From positions 868,001 to 932,000 of the forward strand of contig NZ_JAJKLK010000019.1 in the NCBI RefSeq assembly GCF_020982545.1: DNA of 64,000 nt, in the 5' to 3' direction. This DNA is from Streptomyces sp. MNU76. GTDB lineage: Bacteria > Actinomycetota > Actinomycetes > Streptomycetales > Streptomycetaceae. This document shows positions 45,541 to 54,680 of the stretch, piece after piece (within the stretch, counting starts at the first letter, position 1; each line of letters begins with the position of its first letter). The position numbers and the translations under genes are program-made. The notes under the pieces were generated by a model. It saw nothing but the letters and a program-made list of their open reading frames with translations. It searched no databases and had not been told where the DNA came from.

Positions 45541-46395
45541 ATGAGCGCCCAGATTCTCGATGGCAAGGCCACCGCAGCCGCGATCAAGTCCGATCTGACC
45601 GCCCGCGTGGCGGTGCTGAAGGAGAAGGGCGTCACGCCCGGACTCGGCACGATCCTGGTCGGGGAGGACCCCGGCAGCCAGAAGTACGTGGCGGGCAAGC
45701 ACCGCGACTGCGCGCAGGTGGGCATCGCCTCCATCCAGCGTGAGCTGCCCGCGACCGCCACGCAGGAGGAGATCGAGGCGGTGGTGCGGGAGCTCAACGA
45801 GGACCCCGCGTGCACCGGATACATCGTGCAGCTGCCGCTTCCCAAGGGCATCGACGAGAACCGCATCCTCGAACTGATGGACCCCGACAAGGACGCGGAC
45901 GGCCTGCACCCGATGAACCTCGGGCGCCTCGTCCTGAACGAGCCCGCGCCGCTGCCCTGCACGCCGAACGGTGTCCTCACCCTGCTGCGCCAGTACGGCG
46001 TCGAGATCAAGGGTGCCGAGGTCGTGGTCGTCGGTCGCGGTGTGACCATCGGCCGCCCGATGCCGCTGCTGCTGACCCGGCGCAGCGAGAACGCCACGGT
46101 GACCCAGTGCCACACGGGTACGCGTGACCTGGCCGCGCACCTCAAGCGGGCAGACATCATCGTCGCGGCGGCCGGCTCGGCCCACCTCGTCCGGCCCGAG
46201 GACGTGAAGCCGGGCGCCGCCGTGCTCGACGTCGGTGTCTCCCGCTCCGCCGAGGGCAAGATCGTCGGGGACGTGCACCCCGGGGTCGCCGAGGTCGCCG
46301 GGTGGATCTCCCCCAACCCCGGGGGCGTCGGGCCCATGACCCGCGCCCAGCTGCTCGTCAACGTGGTCGAGGCGGCGGAGCGCAGTGTCGGCTGA
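45541..46395 (+). CDS. folD: Methylene-THF dehydrogenase / methenyl-THF cyclohydrolase
   Basis: 284 residues. Interconverts 5,10-methylene-, methenyl- and 10-formyl-THF, supplying the formyl donor for PurN and PurH. The catalytic Tyr49 and Lys53 lie in KYVAGKH; the folate site motif VQLPLP and the NADP-binding VVVVGRGVTIGRPM are intact, as is the family ending PGGVGPMTRAQLLVN. ATG at 45541. The DUF3017 gene overlaps the 3' end by 11 nt. Confidence 0.97.
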   Translation: MSAQILDGKATAAAIKSDLTARVAVLKEKGVTPGLGTILVGEDPGSQKYVAGKHRDCAQVGIASIQRELPATATQEEIEAVVRELNEDPACTGYIVQLPLPKGIDENRILELMDPDKDADGLHPMNLGRLVLNEPAPLPCTPNGVLTLLRQYGVEIKGAEVVVVGRGVTIGRPMPLLLTRRSENATVTQCHTGTRDLAAHLKRADIIVAAAGSAHLVRPEDVKPGAAVLDVGVSRSAEGKIVGDVHPGVAEVAGWISPNPGGVGPMTRAQLLVNVVEAAERSVG

Positions 46396-47344
46396 CGGCA
46401 GGGCGGAGGGGACATCGCGGCGGCCGGGGCCACCGAGGGCCTCCGGCCGGGCCGAACGGCCAGGGGCGTCGGCCGACGGCGCCCCCGGCCTTGGGAAGAC
46501 GGCGGTCGAAGCCGCCACGTCGGAGCGGCCGGGCGCGAGCGACGGGGCGGCGTCGGAGAGGGCACAGATGTCGTCGGAGAGGGCACAGATGTCGAGGACG
46601 ACGGAAAAGGCCGGGACGACAGAAACCGCGGGGGCCGCCGCTGAGGGGGCCGGGTCGGCTGGGAAGGGCAGCTCGGCTGCCGCCGGGTCGGTCAAGAAGC
46701 CGGAGAAGGCGGGGAAGCCGGAGGCGGCGGAGACTGCGGAGACAGTCGGCGCGAACGAGGGTGCAGAGGGCTCGCGGTCGACCGGAGCCGCCGGGGCAGC
46801 CGGGTCGGGCGAGGCGGCCGAGGTCGCCGGCCCTTCGGCTGAGGCGTCCGGGGTGGCCGACGCGGCCAGGTCCGCCGAGGGCGGTGATGAGATCGAGGTG
46901 CGGGATCACATCAGCGTGCCCGATGCCGACGGGAAGCCCGTACGCGGTACCCGGCGGTTCCCGATGTTCACGAAGGACACCGCGCGGCCCGAGGGCGGCG
47001 GCCGGGCGGCACCGCGTGAAGCGCCCGCGCCCGTCCGGCAGTGGCCGATCCTCGCCGTGCTGAGCACCGTGGGCCTCGGTCTGCTGCTCACCGCGCTGGA
47101 CGCGTTCCGGATCGGCACGATCCTGATCGGCGTCGCGCTGCTCGCCGGCGCGGCGCTGCGCTGCGCCGTCCGGGACGTCGGCATGCTCGCCGTCCGCTCC
47201 CGCTTCACCGACATGGCCACGTACATCGTCCTGGGCACCGCGATCGTGCTGCTCGCACTGATGGCCCAGCCCAAGCCGTGGCTGGAGATCCCGTTCCTCA
47301 AGGACACGCTGCACTTCACGGTGGGCGAGGAGGAGACGGGCTGA
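46385..47344 (+). CDS. DUF3017 membrane protein
   Basis: 319 residues. The first 215 are a disordered Ala/Glu/Gly/Ser/Thr-rich stretch, including a perfect 21-bp duplication (SERAQMS twice). The last 100 form the DUF3017 domain with three hydrophobic segments (WPILAVLSTVGLGLLLTALD, IGTILIGVALLAGAALRC, YIVLGTAIVLLALMAQPK). The domain typically follows folD in Streptomyces. The GTG at 46385 overlaps the end of folD. Function unknown. Confidence 0.85.
   Translation: MSADGRAEGTSRRPGPPRASGRAERPGASADGAPGLGKTAVEAATSERPGASDGAASERAQMSSERAQMSRTTEKAGTTETAGAAAEGAGSAGKGSSAAAGSVKKPEKAGKPEAAETAETVGANEGAEGSRSTGAAGAAGSGEAAEVAGPSAEASGVADAARSAEGGDEIEVRDHISVPDADGKPVRGTRRFPMFTKDTARPEGGGRAAPREAPAPVRQWPILAVLSTVGLGLLLTALDAFRIGTILIGVALLAGAALRCAVRDVGMLAVRSRFTDMATYIVLGTAIVLLALMAQPKPWLEIPFLKDTLHFTVGEEETG
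46553..46594 (+). repeat. Perfect 21-bp tandem duplication in the DUF3017 gene
   Basis: Two identical units 46553-46573 and 46574-46594 (TCGGAGAGGGCACAGATGTC plus G), in frame. Confidence 0.85.
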
Positions 47345-47379
47345 GACCGGCCGCTTCGGCCCCGGTCCCTGACGCGGTG

Positions 47380-47425
47380 CGACGGCGGTCCGTCCCCTCC
47401 CCCGAGTAAGGACGGGCCGCCGTCG
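47380..47425. terminator. Terminator after folD-DUF3017
   Basis: CGACGGCGGTCCGTCC (47380-47395) pairs with GGACGGGCCGCCGTCG (47410-47425) with one G-U pair, followed by CGTTCC. Confidence 0.75.
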
Positions 47426-47586
47426 CGTTCCACGTTCCTGCACGGCGAACGACCTGTTCAACACCTGTCAGGCCGCTGTGGCACGGAAGTGACCGTTCCG
47501 CCAAGGTGTCCGGATCGAGCCACGGCGACGGCACCCGGACGTCATCCCGGCATGGCAGCAGCGCGGGCCACCGACGGCAGCCGGCC

Positions 47587-47642
47587 GTGGCAGGCCGGCG
47601 GTGGCAGGTCGGCAGTGGCAGGCCGGCGGCGGCAGTCCGGCA
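47587..47642 (+). repeat. Four tandem 14-bp units
   Basis: GTGGCAGGCCGGCG-type units at 47587, 47601, 47615 and 47629. They lie in the 540-nt gene-free gap 47345-47882, which otherwise holds the folD-operon terminator and the promoter of the XRE gene. Confidence 0.75.
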
Positions 47643-47882
47643 GCCGTGGATCATCACCGGCGCGGGCGGATTTCACGCGCCCCCGTTCGTGCCCTTCGCT
47701 TCGCCTCACCAGGCCACCCACGTCACCCCACACCACTCCCGCCCGGTCCGGCGCGCTGTCCGAACGCCACGGCTCCGACACCCGTACTGGTGGGAACCGG
47801 TCCACCCACGAGCTTCGTCACCTGCTCAGACCCGCCCGAGCCCCACCCTTGAGCCCCGCCTTTGAGTCGAGGAGGCAGCCCG

Positions 47883-48376
47883 ATGAGCGCCTGGCAGCCG
47901 CTGGCGGACGAACTCCCCCCGGAGGTACAGCATTTCGTCGAGCAGCTGCGCCTGCTGAAGGACCGCACGGGACTGAGTCTCGTCGCGCTCGGCGCGCGCA
48001 CCGCCTACAGCAAGTCCTCCTGGCAGCGGTACCTCAACGGCGCCCAGCCCCCGCCCCGCCAGGCGGTCGTGGCCCTGTGCCGGGTCGCCGGGGAGGACGC
48101 CGCACGCTTCGGGGCGCTGCGCGAACTGGCCCTCGGGCCTGGCCGCGCCCGTCCCCCCAGACGGTGCCGTCCCAGCCGCCCGAGCCCGGAGCGGCGGGGA
48201 GCGGAGGGGAACGTGGCCGAGGCGTACGAGGACGACCCCACGCTCCCTGGTGGGACACCCCGCCGACGAACCGGCCCCGCCCACCCGGCCGCGTCGCCCT
48301 CTACGCCGCCCTCGCCGTCCTGCTCGCCCTGGCCCTCGTCACCGCCGCGCTGATAGGGGCCGTCACCCTGTCGTGA
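47883..48376 (+). CDS. XRE-type HTH protein with C-terminal membrane helix, frameshifted
   Basis: As read, the frame from 47883 ends at 48353 after a Pro/Ser-rich tail. Adding one C to the C6 run at 48153-48158 instead joins the HTH part to QTVPSQPPEPGAAG..., APWWDTPP and a membrane helix (VALYAALAVLLALALVTAALIG) ending at 48376, 164 residues in all. The N-terminal helix-turn-helix (LRLLKDRTGLSLVALGARTAYSKSSWQRYLNG) closely resembles that of the paralogue at 49488, which is also membrane-anchored. The start has GAGGAGG. Confidence 0.75.
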
Positions 48377-48514
48377 CGACCCCCGTCGACCTTGCGGCGT
48401 CAGTCGACCTCCGGCGGTGCCCACGGTCACCTGTCGGCGCCCACCGTCACCCGATCGGTGCCGGCCCTCACCCATCGGCGCTCACCGGCACCGATCGGTG
48501 CTGGCCGAACCCCC

Positions 48515-49048
48515 TCAGCCGCGCCAGTCGTACGCGGCGACCTTCCACTTCGAGCCGATCCTGACGTAGTAGTCCCCGTCGAGGCGCTTGAGGTCCACCT
48601 CGTGCGACAGGCCCGCGTACGTCACCTTGCCGTCGCCGTACGGCCCGTCAAGGAAGCCGTCGGCCTGGCCGAAGGTCTCCTCGCCGACGATCCCGTCGAC
48701 GTCCTCCAGGTCTTCCTGTGCCTGCCAGTACTTGGTCGCCGAGCGGGTCTTCCAGCCGAAGATCCCGTCGATGTCCCACGGGGTGAAGGTGTGCAGATTC
48801 CCGCTGGAGTCCTTCCACTTGGCTCCGTCGGCGTACAGGACGCTCTGCCACAGCCGCGTCGCGTTGCTCTTGGCGTGCGAGTTGACGGACAGCGTGCCCT
48901 CGTCGCCCCAGTCGTTGTACGCGGCACCGGAGCCGTCGACGACGTGCGGCTCCGCGGCCGTGGCGAGCGGAGCGGCGGTGCCGAGCGCGAGCCCGGCCGA
49001 GGCCGTCACGGCGACGGCCGCGAGCAGCAGCCTGGACTTGAGTCGCAT
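48515..49048 (-). CDS. Secreted peptidoglycan-binding-like protein
   Basis: 177 residues. A classical signal peptide (MRLKSRLLLAAVAVTASAGL, cleavage near ATAAEP) is followed by a domain like PG_binding_1: ATRLWQSVLYADG, IDGIFGWKTRSATKYWQ and DGIVGEETFGQAD repeat the DG-x-G-x-T-x-W pattern. No catalytic site is visible. It lies between two membrane-anchored XRE regulators, suggesting a shared envelope role. The start is ATG 49048. Confidence 0.8.
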   Translation of the reverse strand: MRLKSRLLLAAVAVTASAGLALGTAAPLATAAEPHVVDGSGAAYNDWGDEGTLSVNSHAKSNATRLWQSVLYADGAKWKDSSGNLHTFTPWDIDGIFGWKTRSATKYWQAQEDLEDVDGIVGEETFGQADGFLDGPYGDGKVTYAGLSHEVDLKRLDGDYYVRIGSKWKVAAYDWRG

Positions 49049-49487
49049 GTGATCCCCCTGGTCCCCGTTGTCTGTCGGTCTTCACTGACGCACACGTTCC
49101 TCGCCGGTGTGTACGAGGTGCACGAGCCCCTGTTCGACTTGTGTGACCGTGCCTGTGTGGTCCCTGTGTCGATGTGTTGACAACTTCGAGGTTGTGCGGC
49201 CGACCCGCTCGACACCAGGGCTAACGTGGGCATTCGGGATGGTCCGGGACGTCCCGTGCCTGGACCTGCGATTCCGCCCGGAAATCCGGGATGCCGGTGG
49301 GACACTGGACCACAGACCGTTGTGGGGCGCGCGACAGCGCGTGAGCACGTCCGAAATGCTCCCGCACGCCCCTTTCCACGGAACTGGCATCCCCGCCGGG
49401 CGCATCCCAGTGGGTAGGTCAGAACGGGGCTTCGGAGAGGGCCCCGGGTCGTACGGAGAGACGTACGGGGGGAAGAGGGGGGAAGTA
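49049..49487. other. Divergent promoter region
   Basis: No gene. It separates the secreted protein from the XRE-DUF2690 gene. Positions 49440-49480 carry repeated TACGGAGAGACGTACGGGG and a G-rich ribosome site for the rightward gene. Confidence 0.4.
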
Positions 49488-50861
49488 ATGCCTCGTTGGA
49501 GGGCCTTGCCGGATGAACTCGATCCACAGGTCAGGGAGTTCGCGGGCCAGCTCCGCCGGCTCGTCGACCGTGGTGGACTGAGCATCGCCGCGGTGGCCGA
49601 CCGCACGGGCTACAGCAAGACGTCCTGGGAGCGGTATCTCAACGGCAGACTGCTCGCGCCGAAAGGCGCGATCGTCGCGTTGGCCGAGGTGACGGGTGCC
49701 GATCCCGTCCATCTGACCACGATGTGGGAGCTTGCCGAGCGGGCCTGGAGCCGTTCGGAGATGCGCCACGACATGACCATGGAAGCGATCCGTATCTCCC
49801 AGGCCCGCGCCGCCCTCGGCGAGACGGGCGGCCAGTCCACCGTCAAGGGTGGCGGCAGGAACGGCAGAGCGGGCCGCAGCGCCACCGCGACGCCGGGCGT
49901 GGCGGGCCCGGCGGGCGTCTCGCCGACCGTCCCGCCGCAGCCGCGCTCCCCGAGCGATCGCATCTCGCGCTCGCCGTACGGGAGTTCGGGCGAGTCGTCG
50001 GCCTCGTCGCCGTCCGCTCCCTCCGTGTCCTCCTCGTCCTCCTCCGCGCCGCCGTACGGCGGGGTCGGCGGGGCCGGGTCGGTCGCCGGAGGGGCGTCGC
50101 GCGTCAGTTGGGGAGCGACCCCGCCGGGCTCCGCGCCCTCGGCGTCCTCTTCCTCCCCGTCGGACCTGATGGGCGGGCGGTCGTCCTCGGCCTCCTCCGG
50201 GGCGGCCCCGGGTTCCGCCTCGGTGTCGTCGGCCTCCTCGTCCCGGGGCCCGGCCGGGGCCTCGGTCCCCGGGGGTGTCCAGGGCGGCGGTGACGCTGCG
50301 GCCCCGTCCGGTGTCTTCGGGCCCCCGCCGGGCGGCGGGGGCCGGTCCGGCGACGGCGACTCCCAGCCGAAGCGGCGCGTGACGATGTTCCTCGCCGGGG
50401 CCGTGGGCGCGCTCGTCGTCATCGCGGCGGCCTTCCTGCTCACCGACGGAGACGGCAAGGACCAGGCGGGGGACAGGTCGCCGACCTCCCCGTCGACCTC
50501 GATCGGCACGAACCCCGACCTCCCGGTCGGCGTGAAGTGCAGCGGTAAGGGCTGCGACGGCAAGGACCCCGAGACCATGGGATGCATCGGCAACCTCGTC
50601 CGGACCACCGACGAGGCCACGATCGGCACCACCCGCGTCGAGGTCCGCTACAGCAAGGCCTGCCAGGCCGCCTGGGCGCGCATCACCGGCGCCGCCCAGG
50701 GCGACGAGGTCCAGGTCACGGTCGGGAAGACCAAGCAGACGGCCGCCATCGAAGCCGCCGGCGACAACATCGCCTACACCCAGATGGTCGCCGTGAAGGA
50801 CGCGGGCGAGGCCACGGCCTGCGCGACCCTGGCATCCGGGCAGAAGGGCTGCACGGGGTAG
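49488..50861 (+). CDS. XRE-type HTH membrane protein with DUF2690 domain
   Basis: 457 residues. An N-terminal helix-turn-helix (GGLSIAAVADRTGYSKTSWERYLNG) is followed by a 220-residue Ser/Pro/Gly-rich linker, a membrane helix (MFLAGAVGALVVIAAAFLL, about 320-340) and an extracytoplasmic DUF2690 domain with conserved Cys residues (KCSGKGCDGKDPETMGC, SKACQAAW, ACATLASGQKGC). The layout suggests signal transfer across the membrane by a DNA-binding protein, but the signal is unknown. ATG at 49488 after GGGGGGAAG. Confidence 0.88.
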   Translation: MPRWRALPDELDPQVREFAGQLRRLVDRGGLSIAAVADRTGYSKTSWERYLNGRLLAPKGAIVALAEVTGADPVHLTTMWELAERAWSRSEMRHDMTMEAIRISQARAALGETGGQSTVKGGGRNGRAGRSATATPGVAGPAGVSPTVPPQPRSPSDRISRSPYGSSGESSASSPSAPSVSSSSSSAPPYGGVGGAGSVAGGASRVSWGATPPGSAPSASSSSPSDLMGGRSSSASSGAAPGSASVSSASSSRGPAGASVPGGVQGGGDAAAPSGVFGPPPGGGGRSGDGDSQPKRRVTMFLAGAVGALVVIAAAFLLTDGDGKDQAGDRSPTSPSTSIGTNPDLPVGVKCSGKGCDGKDPETMGCIGNLVRTTDEATIGTTRVEVRYSKACQAAWARITGAAQGDEVQVTVGKTKQTAAIEAAGDNIAYTQMVAVKDAGEATACATLASGQKGCTG

Positions 50862-51335
50862 CGATTCGCCGCCTCTTCCTCGCCCTCGGTCGACGCACAG
50901 TCGGCGGACTCGCCATCCGTCGACTCGCCGTCGGTGGACTCGCTATGTGCCGACTCGCCCGTCGACCGATCCGGTCACCTTCCGTCATTGCCCCTACCGA
51001 AAAGCAATCACGGCGTAAGTGGAATGCCCGCCGAACTCCGGGGCAGACGGAGGGGACCCCCACGGGAGTCCGGCCCGCCCGGGAGACGCACCACCCTCCC
51101 GGCCCGGCACCCCACAGGCGGCCGCCTTGGTCCCACCCCCCGGACCGGCGGCCGCCTCTTTCGTGTGGTCCTCCCCGCAGTGCGACTTGTGGGCTGGGCC
51201 ACACGAACCCCGGCCGTCCGGGATCCCGGATGCGCGATAGCCTGACCACCGATCTCTTGACGCCGAGAGATCGATCATTTGTACGTCCCGCAGGGGCCGG
51301 GACGCCCCACCGCCAGCTGTCATACGGAGAACGCC
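50862..51335. other. Intergenic region upstream of mdh
   Basis: No gene. Contains imperfect direct repeats of GTCGACTCGCC-like sequence (50888-50965), the terminator hairpin at 51116-51157, and the mdh promoter region (a GATAGCCT box near 51235). Confidence 0.45.
51116..51157 (+). terminator. Terminator upstream of mdh
   Basis: AGGCGGCCGCC (51116-51126) pairs with GGCGGCCGCCT (51147-51157), with an inner GGTCC/GGACC extension, followed by CTTT. Confidence 0.75.
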
Positions 51336-52325
51336 ATGACCCGCACTCCCGTGAACGTCACCGTCACCGGCGCGGCCGGCCAGATCGGTTACGCCCTGCT
51401 CTTCCGCATCGCCTCCGGCCAGCTGCTCGGCGCGGACGTGCCGGTCAAGCTCCGCCTCCTGGAGATCACGCCGGCGCTCAAGGCCGCCGAGGGCACCGCC
51501 ATGGAGCTCGACGACTGCGCCTTCCCGCTCCTGGCGGGCATCGACATCACCGACGACCCGAACGTCGCCTTCGACGGCGCCAACGTCGGTCTGCTCGTCG
51601 GCGCCCGCCCCCGTACCAAGGGCATGGAGCGCGGCGACCTGCTCGAGGCCAACGGCGGCATCTTCAAGCCGCAGGGCAAGGCCATCAACGACCACGCGGC
51701 GGACGACATCAAGGTCCTCGTCGTCGGCAACCCGGCCAACACCAACGCCCTCATCGCCCAGGCCGCCGCGCCGGACGTACCGGCCGAGCGCTTCACCGCG
51801 ATGACCCGTCTGGACCACAACCGCGCGCTGACCCAGCTGTCGAAGAAGACGGGCGTCCCGGTCTCCGAGATCAAGAAGCTCACGATCTGGGGCAACCACT
51901 CCGCGACCCAGTACCCGGACATCTTCCACGCCACGGTCGCCGGCAAGAACGCCGCCGAGGTCGTGAGCGACGAGAAGTGGCTCGCCGAGGACTTCATCCC
52001 GACCGTCGCCAAGCGTGGCGCCGCGATCATCGAGGCCCGTGGCGCATCGTCGGCCGCCTCCGCCGCCAACGCCGCCATCGACCACATCTACACCTGGGTC
52101 AACGGCACCGCCGAGGGCGACTGGGCCTCCATGGGCATCCCGTCCGACGGCTCCTACGGTGTGGCCGAGGGCCTCATCTCCTCCTTCCCGGTCACCGTGA
52201 AGGACGGCAAGTACGAGATCGTCCAGGGCCTGGAGATCAACGAGTTCTCCCGCGCCCGTATCGACGCCTCGGTCCAGGAGTTGGCGGAGGAGCGCGAGGC
52301 GGTCCGCGCGCTCGGCCTCCTCTGA
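51336..52325 (+). CDS. mdh: Malate dehydrogenase
   Basis: 329 residues. Oxidises malate to oxaloacetate with NAD in the TCA cycle. The N-terminal Rossmann motif VTGAAGQIGYALLFRIASG, the mobile loop GARPRTKGMERGDLL with substrate-binding Arg residues, MTRLDHNRA and the catalytic His in IWGNHSATQYPD are all intact. The length fits the 330-residue MDH type. Monocistronic, with a strong terminator downstream. Confidence 0.98.
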   Translation: MTRTPVNVTVTGAAGQIGYALLFRIASGQLLGADVPVKLRLLEITPALKAAEGTAMELDDCAFPLLAGIDITDDPNVAFDGANVGLLVGARPRTKGMERGDLLEANGGIFKPQGKAINDHAADDIKVLVVGNPANTNALIAQAAAPDVPAERFTAMTRLDHNRALTQLSKKTGVPVSEIKKLTIWGNHSATQYPDIFHATVAGKNAAEVVSDEKWLAEDFIPTVAKRGAAIIEARGASSAASAANAAIDHIYTWVNGTAEGDWASMGIPSDGSYGVAEGLISSFPVTVKDGKYEIVQGLEINEFSRARIDASVQELAEEREAVRALGLL

Positions 52326-52364
52326 GCAGCCCTCCCGGGGGCGGCGCCCCCTAGCTCGTCCGCG

Positions 52365-52402
52365 CAGGCCCTGTCCCGGTTTCGACCAGGACAGGGCCTG
52401 TT
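52365..52402 (+). terminator. Terminator after mdh
   Basis: CAGGCCCTGTCC (52365-52376) pairs with GGACAGGGCCTG (52389-52400) and is followed by TT. Confidence 0.85.
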
Positions 52403-52470
52403 CGGCGTGTTCGCCGCTATCGTCTGCCTACGTACGTCATGAGAACGCCGACGTCGGCAAGGGGGACAGG

Positions 52471-53298
52471 ATGACGCGCTGGGACCCGCACCAAGGACGC
52501 TGGGTGGACGAGCCCTCAGCAGGGGGCAGCCCCTGGCCGCGCACGGCAGCCATCGTCGTACTCGCCGCACTGTTAGGAGGCGGCGCCGGATTCGGGGTGT
52601 GGACCCTGTCCCGGGACGACGACTCGACCCGTACGACGGCCACGGACACCTCCTCCACCACGCCTCCGCCTTCTCTCTCGGCGGCCGGCCCGGAGGACGA
52701 CGAGGCCACCTCCTCGGCCACCCCGAAACAGTCGGCCCCGGGCGGGGAAGGGGCCGACGGCACGGACGCGGACAACGGTGAGGACGGGGGAGAGAGCGGG
52801 AGTGCGGGCGCCAGCGACGGCGCGGACCCCGCCCCCGGCTACGTGCGCTCCGACGACCCGGCGGGCTTCACCGTCTACGCGCCCTCCGGCTGGGACCGGA
52901 CCGCGAAGACACCGTCGGGCAAACCCCCGGTCGTGACGTACGAGTCCCCGGACGGCAGCCGGATCCTCCAGATCTTCCAGGTCAGCGAGGGCACCCCCGT
53001 CGAATCCATGGAGATGGCCGAGAACGAGAACTACGGCTTCGCCCGCCTCCCCGGCTACCGCGTCATCGACCGCGCCGCCGACGACGACAGCTTCTCCGAG
53101 GTCGTCTACCGCTTCGACGGCGACGGCGACCTGGGCCCCCGCCGGGTCATCGACCACCGCTTCCGCACGGCCGACGACCAGATCTACGGCATTCGCCTCA
53201 GCGTTCCCGAGTCGACCCCGCTCGACACCCTGCGCGAGCCGGTCACGATGGCGGTCACCTCCCTGTGCCCGACGGGAGCGACCTGCGTACGGGGGTGA
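52471..53298 (+). CDS. Single-pass membrane protein with extracytoplasmic domain; TTA codon
   Basis: 275 residues. After MTRWDPHQGRWVDEP comes a membrane helix (AAIVVLAALLGGGAGFGVW, 25-43), a Ser/Thr/Asp/Gly-rich linker to about 125 and a globular C-terminal domain (GFTVYAPSGWDRTA to the end) found in other Streptomyces membrane proteins. Codon 35 (52573-52575) is TTA, which needs the bldA tRNA, so synthesis may be delayed until development. RBS GGGGGACAGG. Role unknown. Confidence 0.82.
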   Translation: MTRWDPHQGRWVDEPSAGGSPWPRTAAIVVLAALLGGGAGFGVWTLSRDDDSTRTTATDTSSTTPPPSLSAAGPEDDEATSSATPKQSAPGGEGADGTDADNGEDGGESGSAGASDGADPAPGYVRSDDPAGFTVYAPSGWDRTAKTPSGKPPVVTYESPDGSRILQIFQVSEGTPVESMEMAENENYGFARLPGYRVIDRAADDDSFSEVVYRFDGDGDLGPRRVIDHRFRTADDQIYGIRLSVPESTPLDTLREPVTMAVTSLCPTGATCVRG

Positions 53299-53369
53299 GC
53301 CCAAGGGCCGGCCTACGACGGCCTCTTCAGGAAGAGGCGCGCCCGGTGCTCCGGGGCGCTCCGGTCCCT

Positions 53370-54623
53370 TCACCGCAGCTCGCGGAAGAACTCCCTCAGG
53401 TCCTCGACCAGCGCCTCCGGGGCCTCCAGGGCGAGGAAGTGGCCCCCGCGTTCGAGTTCGGTCCACCGCACGATGTCGTGGTCCCGCTCGGCCCAACGCC
53501 GGACCGTCACATCGCGCGCGGAGACCAGCACGGCGGTGGGCACCTTCGCGCCGCCGCCACCGGTCTCACCCTGGCCCTCCGCCCCACCCCAAGCCTCGGT
53601 CTCGCCCCAGGAACCCTCCGCGTCCCCCCAGGAACTCGCGGAGATCTCCTCGTAGTAGATCTGCGCGGCCGAGGCGGCCGTGCCGGTGAACCAGTAGAGC
53701 GAGACGTTCGTCAGCATGCTGTCCCGGTCGACGCTGTCCTCCGGCAGCCCGTCCTCGGGGTACGTGAGTTCCTTGAACTTCTCGACGATCCAGGCCAGTT
53801 GCCCCACGGGGGAGTCCGTCAGCCCGTACGCCACGGTCTGCGGCCGTTTGGAGTTGCACTGGAGGTAGCCGTCGTTGAAGTCCTGCATGGTCTGCCAGCG
53901 CCGTTGCTCGACCTCGCTGAGACCGTCCGTCTCGCCCTCCGCCCCGACGGGGAAGGAGATCATGCCGTTGACGTGGACCCCGACGACGCGCTCCGGCGCC
54001 TGCTTCCCCATCTCGGGCGCGATCCACGACCCGGTGTCGTATCCCTGGACCCCGTACCGCTCGTACCCCAGACGGGACATCAGCTGCGTGAACACCGAGG
54101 CCGTCCGGGCCGCGTCCATCCCGGGCCCGGCAAGCGGCGTGGAGAGTCCGAACCCCGGCAGCGACGGGATGACCAGGTGAAACGCGTCGTCCGGGTCCCC
54201 GCCGTGCGCCCGGGGATCGGACAGCGGGCCGATGACGTCCAGGAAATCCACCACCGAGCCCGGCCAGCCGTGCAGCAGCAGCAACGGCGTGGCCCCCGCC
54301 TCCGGCGACCGCACATGCAGGAAGTGCACGTGCTGTCCTTCGACCTCCGCCGTGTACTGGTCGTACGCGTTGACCACCGCCTCCTGCGCCCGCCAGTCGA
54401 AGCCGGTGCGCCAGTACTCGGCGAGCTCCTTCAGATAGCCCGTCGGCACGCCCCGACTCCACCCCACACCGGGGAGTTCGTCGGGCCAGCGGGTGTCGGC
54501 CAGGCGTCGGCGCAGGTCGTCGATGCGGTCCTGCGGGATCGCGAGCCGGAACGGACTGGGTGCGGGTGCTGGTGCGGGTGTGGGCGTACGCGTGGGCGTG
54601 GGCGTGGCTGTCGGGTTCGTCAT
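53370..54623 (-). CDS. Epoxide hydrolase family protein
   Basis: 417 residues. The N-terminal epoxide-hydrolase region (FRLAIPQDRIDDLRRRLADT) follows a Thr/Pro-rich head. The alpha/beta-hydrolase core has the oxyanion motif HGWPG (118-122), nucleophile Asp196 in GYDTGSW and the catalytic His in GGHFLALEAP near the C-terminus. Between the cap and the His lies a 30-residue Gly/Glu/Trp-rich insertion (SWGDAEGSWGETEAWGGAEG) not typical of the family. Divergent from a WYL regulator 57 nt away, which probably controls it. Confidence 0.9.
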   Translation of the reverse strand: MTNPTATPTPTRTPTPAPAPAPSPFRLAIPQDRIDDLRRRLADTRWPDELPGVGWSRGVPTGYLKELAEYWRTGFDWRAQEAVVNAYDQYTAEVEGQHVHFLHVRSPEAGATPLLLLHGWPGSVVDFLDVIGPLSDPRAHGGDPDDAFHLVIPSLPGFGLSTPLAGPGMDAARTASVFTQLMSRLGYERYGVQGYDTGSWIAPEMGKQAPERVVGVHVNGMISFPVGAEGETDGLSEVEQRRWQTMQDFNDGYLQCNSKRPQTVAYGLTDSPVGQLAWIVEKFKELTYPEDGLPEDSVDRDSMLTNVSLYWFTGTAASAAQIYYEEISASSWGDAEGSWGETEAWGGAEGQGETGGGGAKVPTAVLVSARDVTVRRWAERDHDIVRWTELERGGHFLALEAPEALVEDLREFFRELR

Positions 54624-54680
54624 GGCTCCGACGCTACGAACCGGTTGGGTCAGCCCCGGTCCTAACTCTGCGGCACCCTC

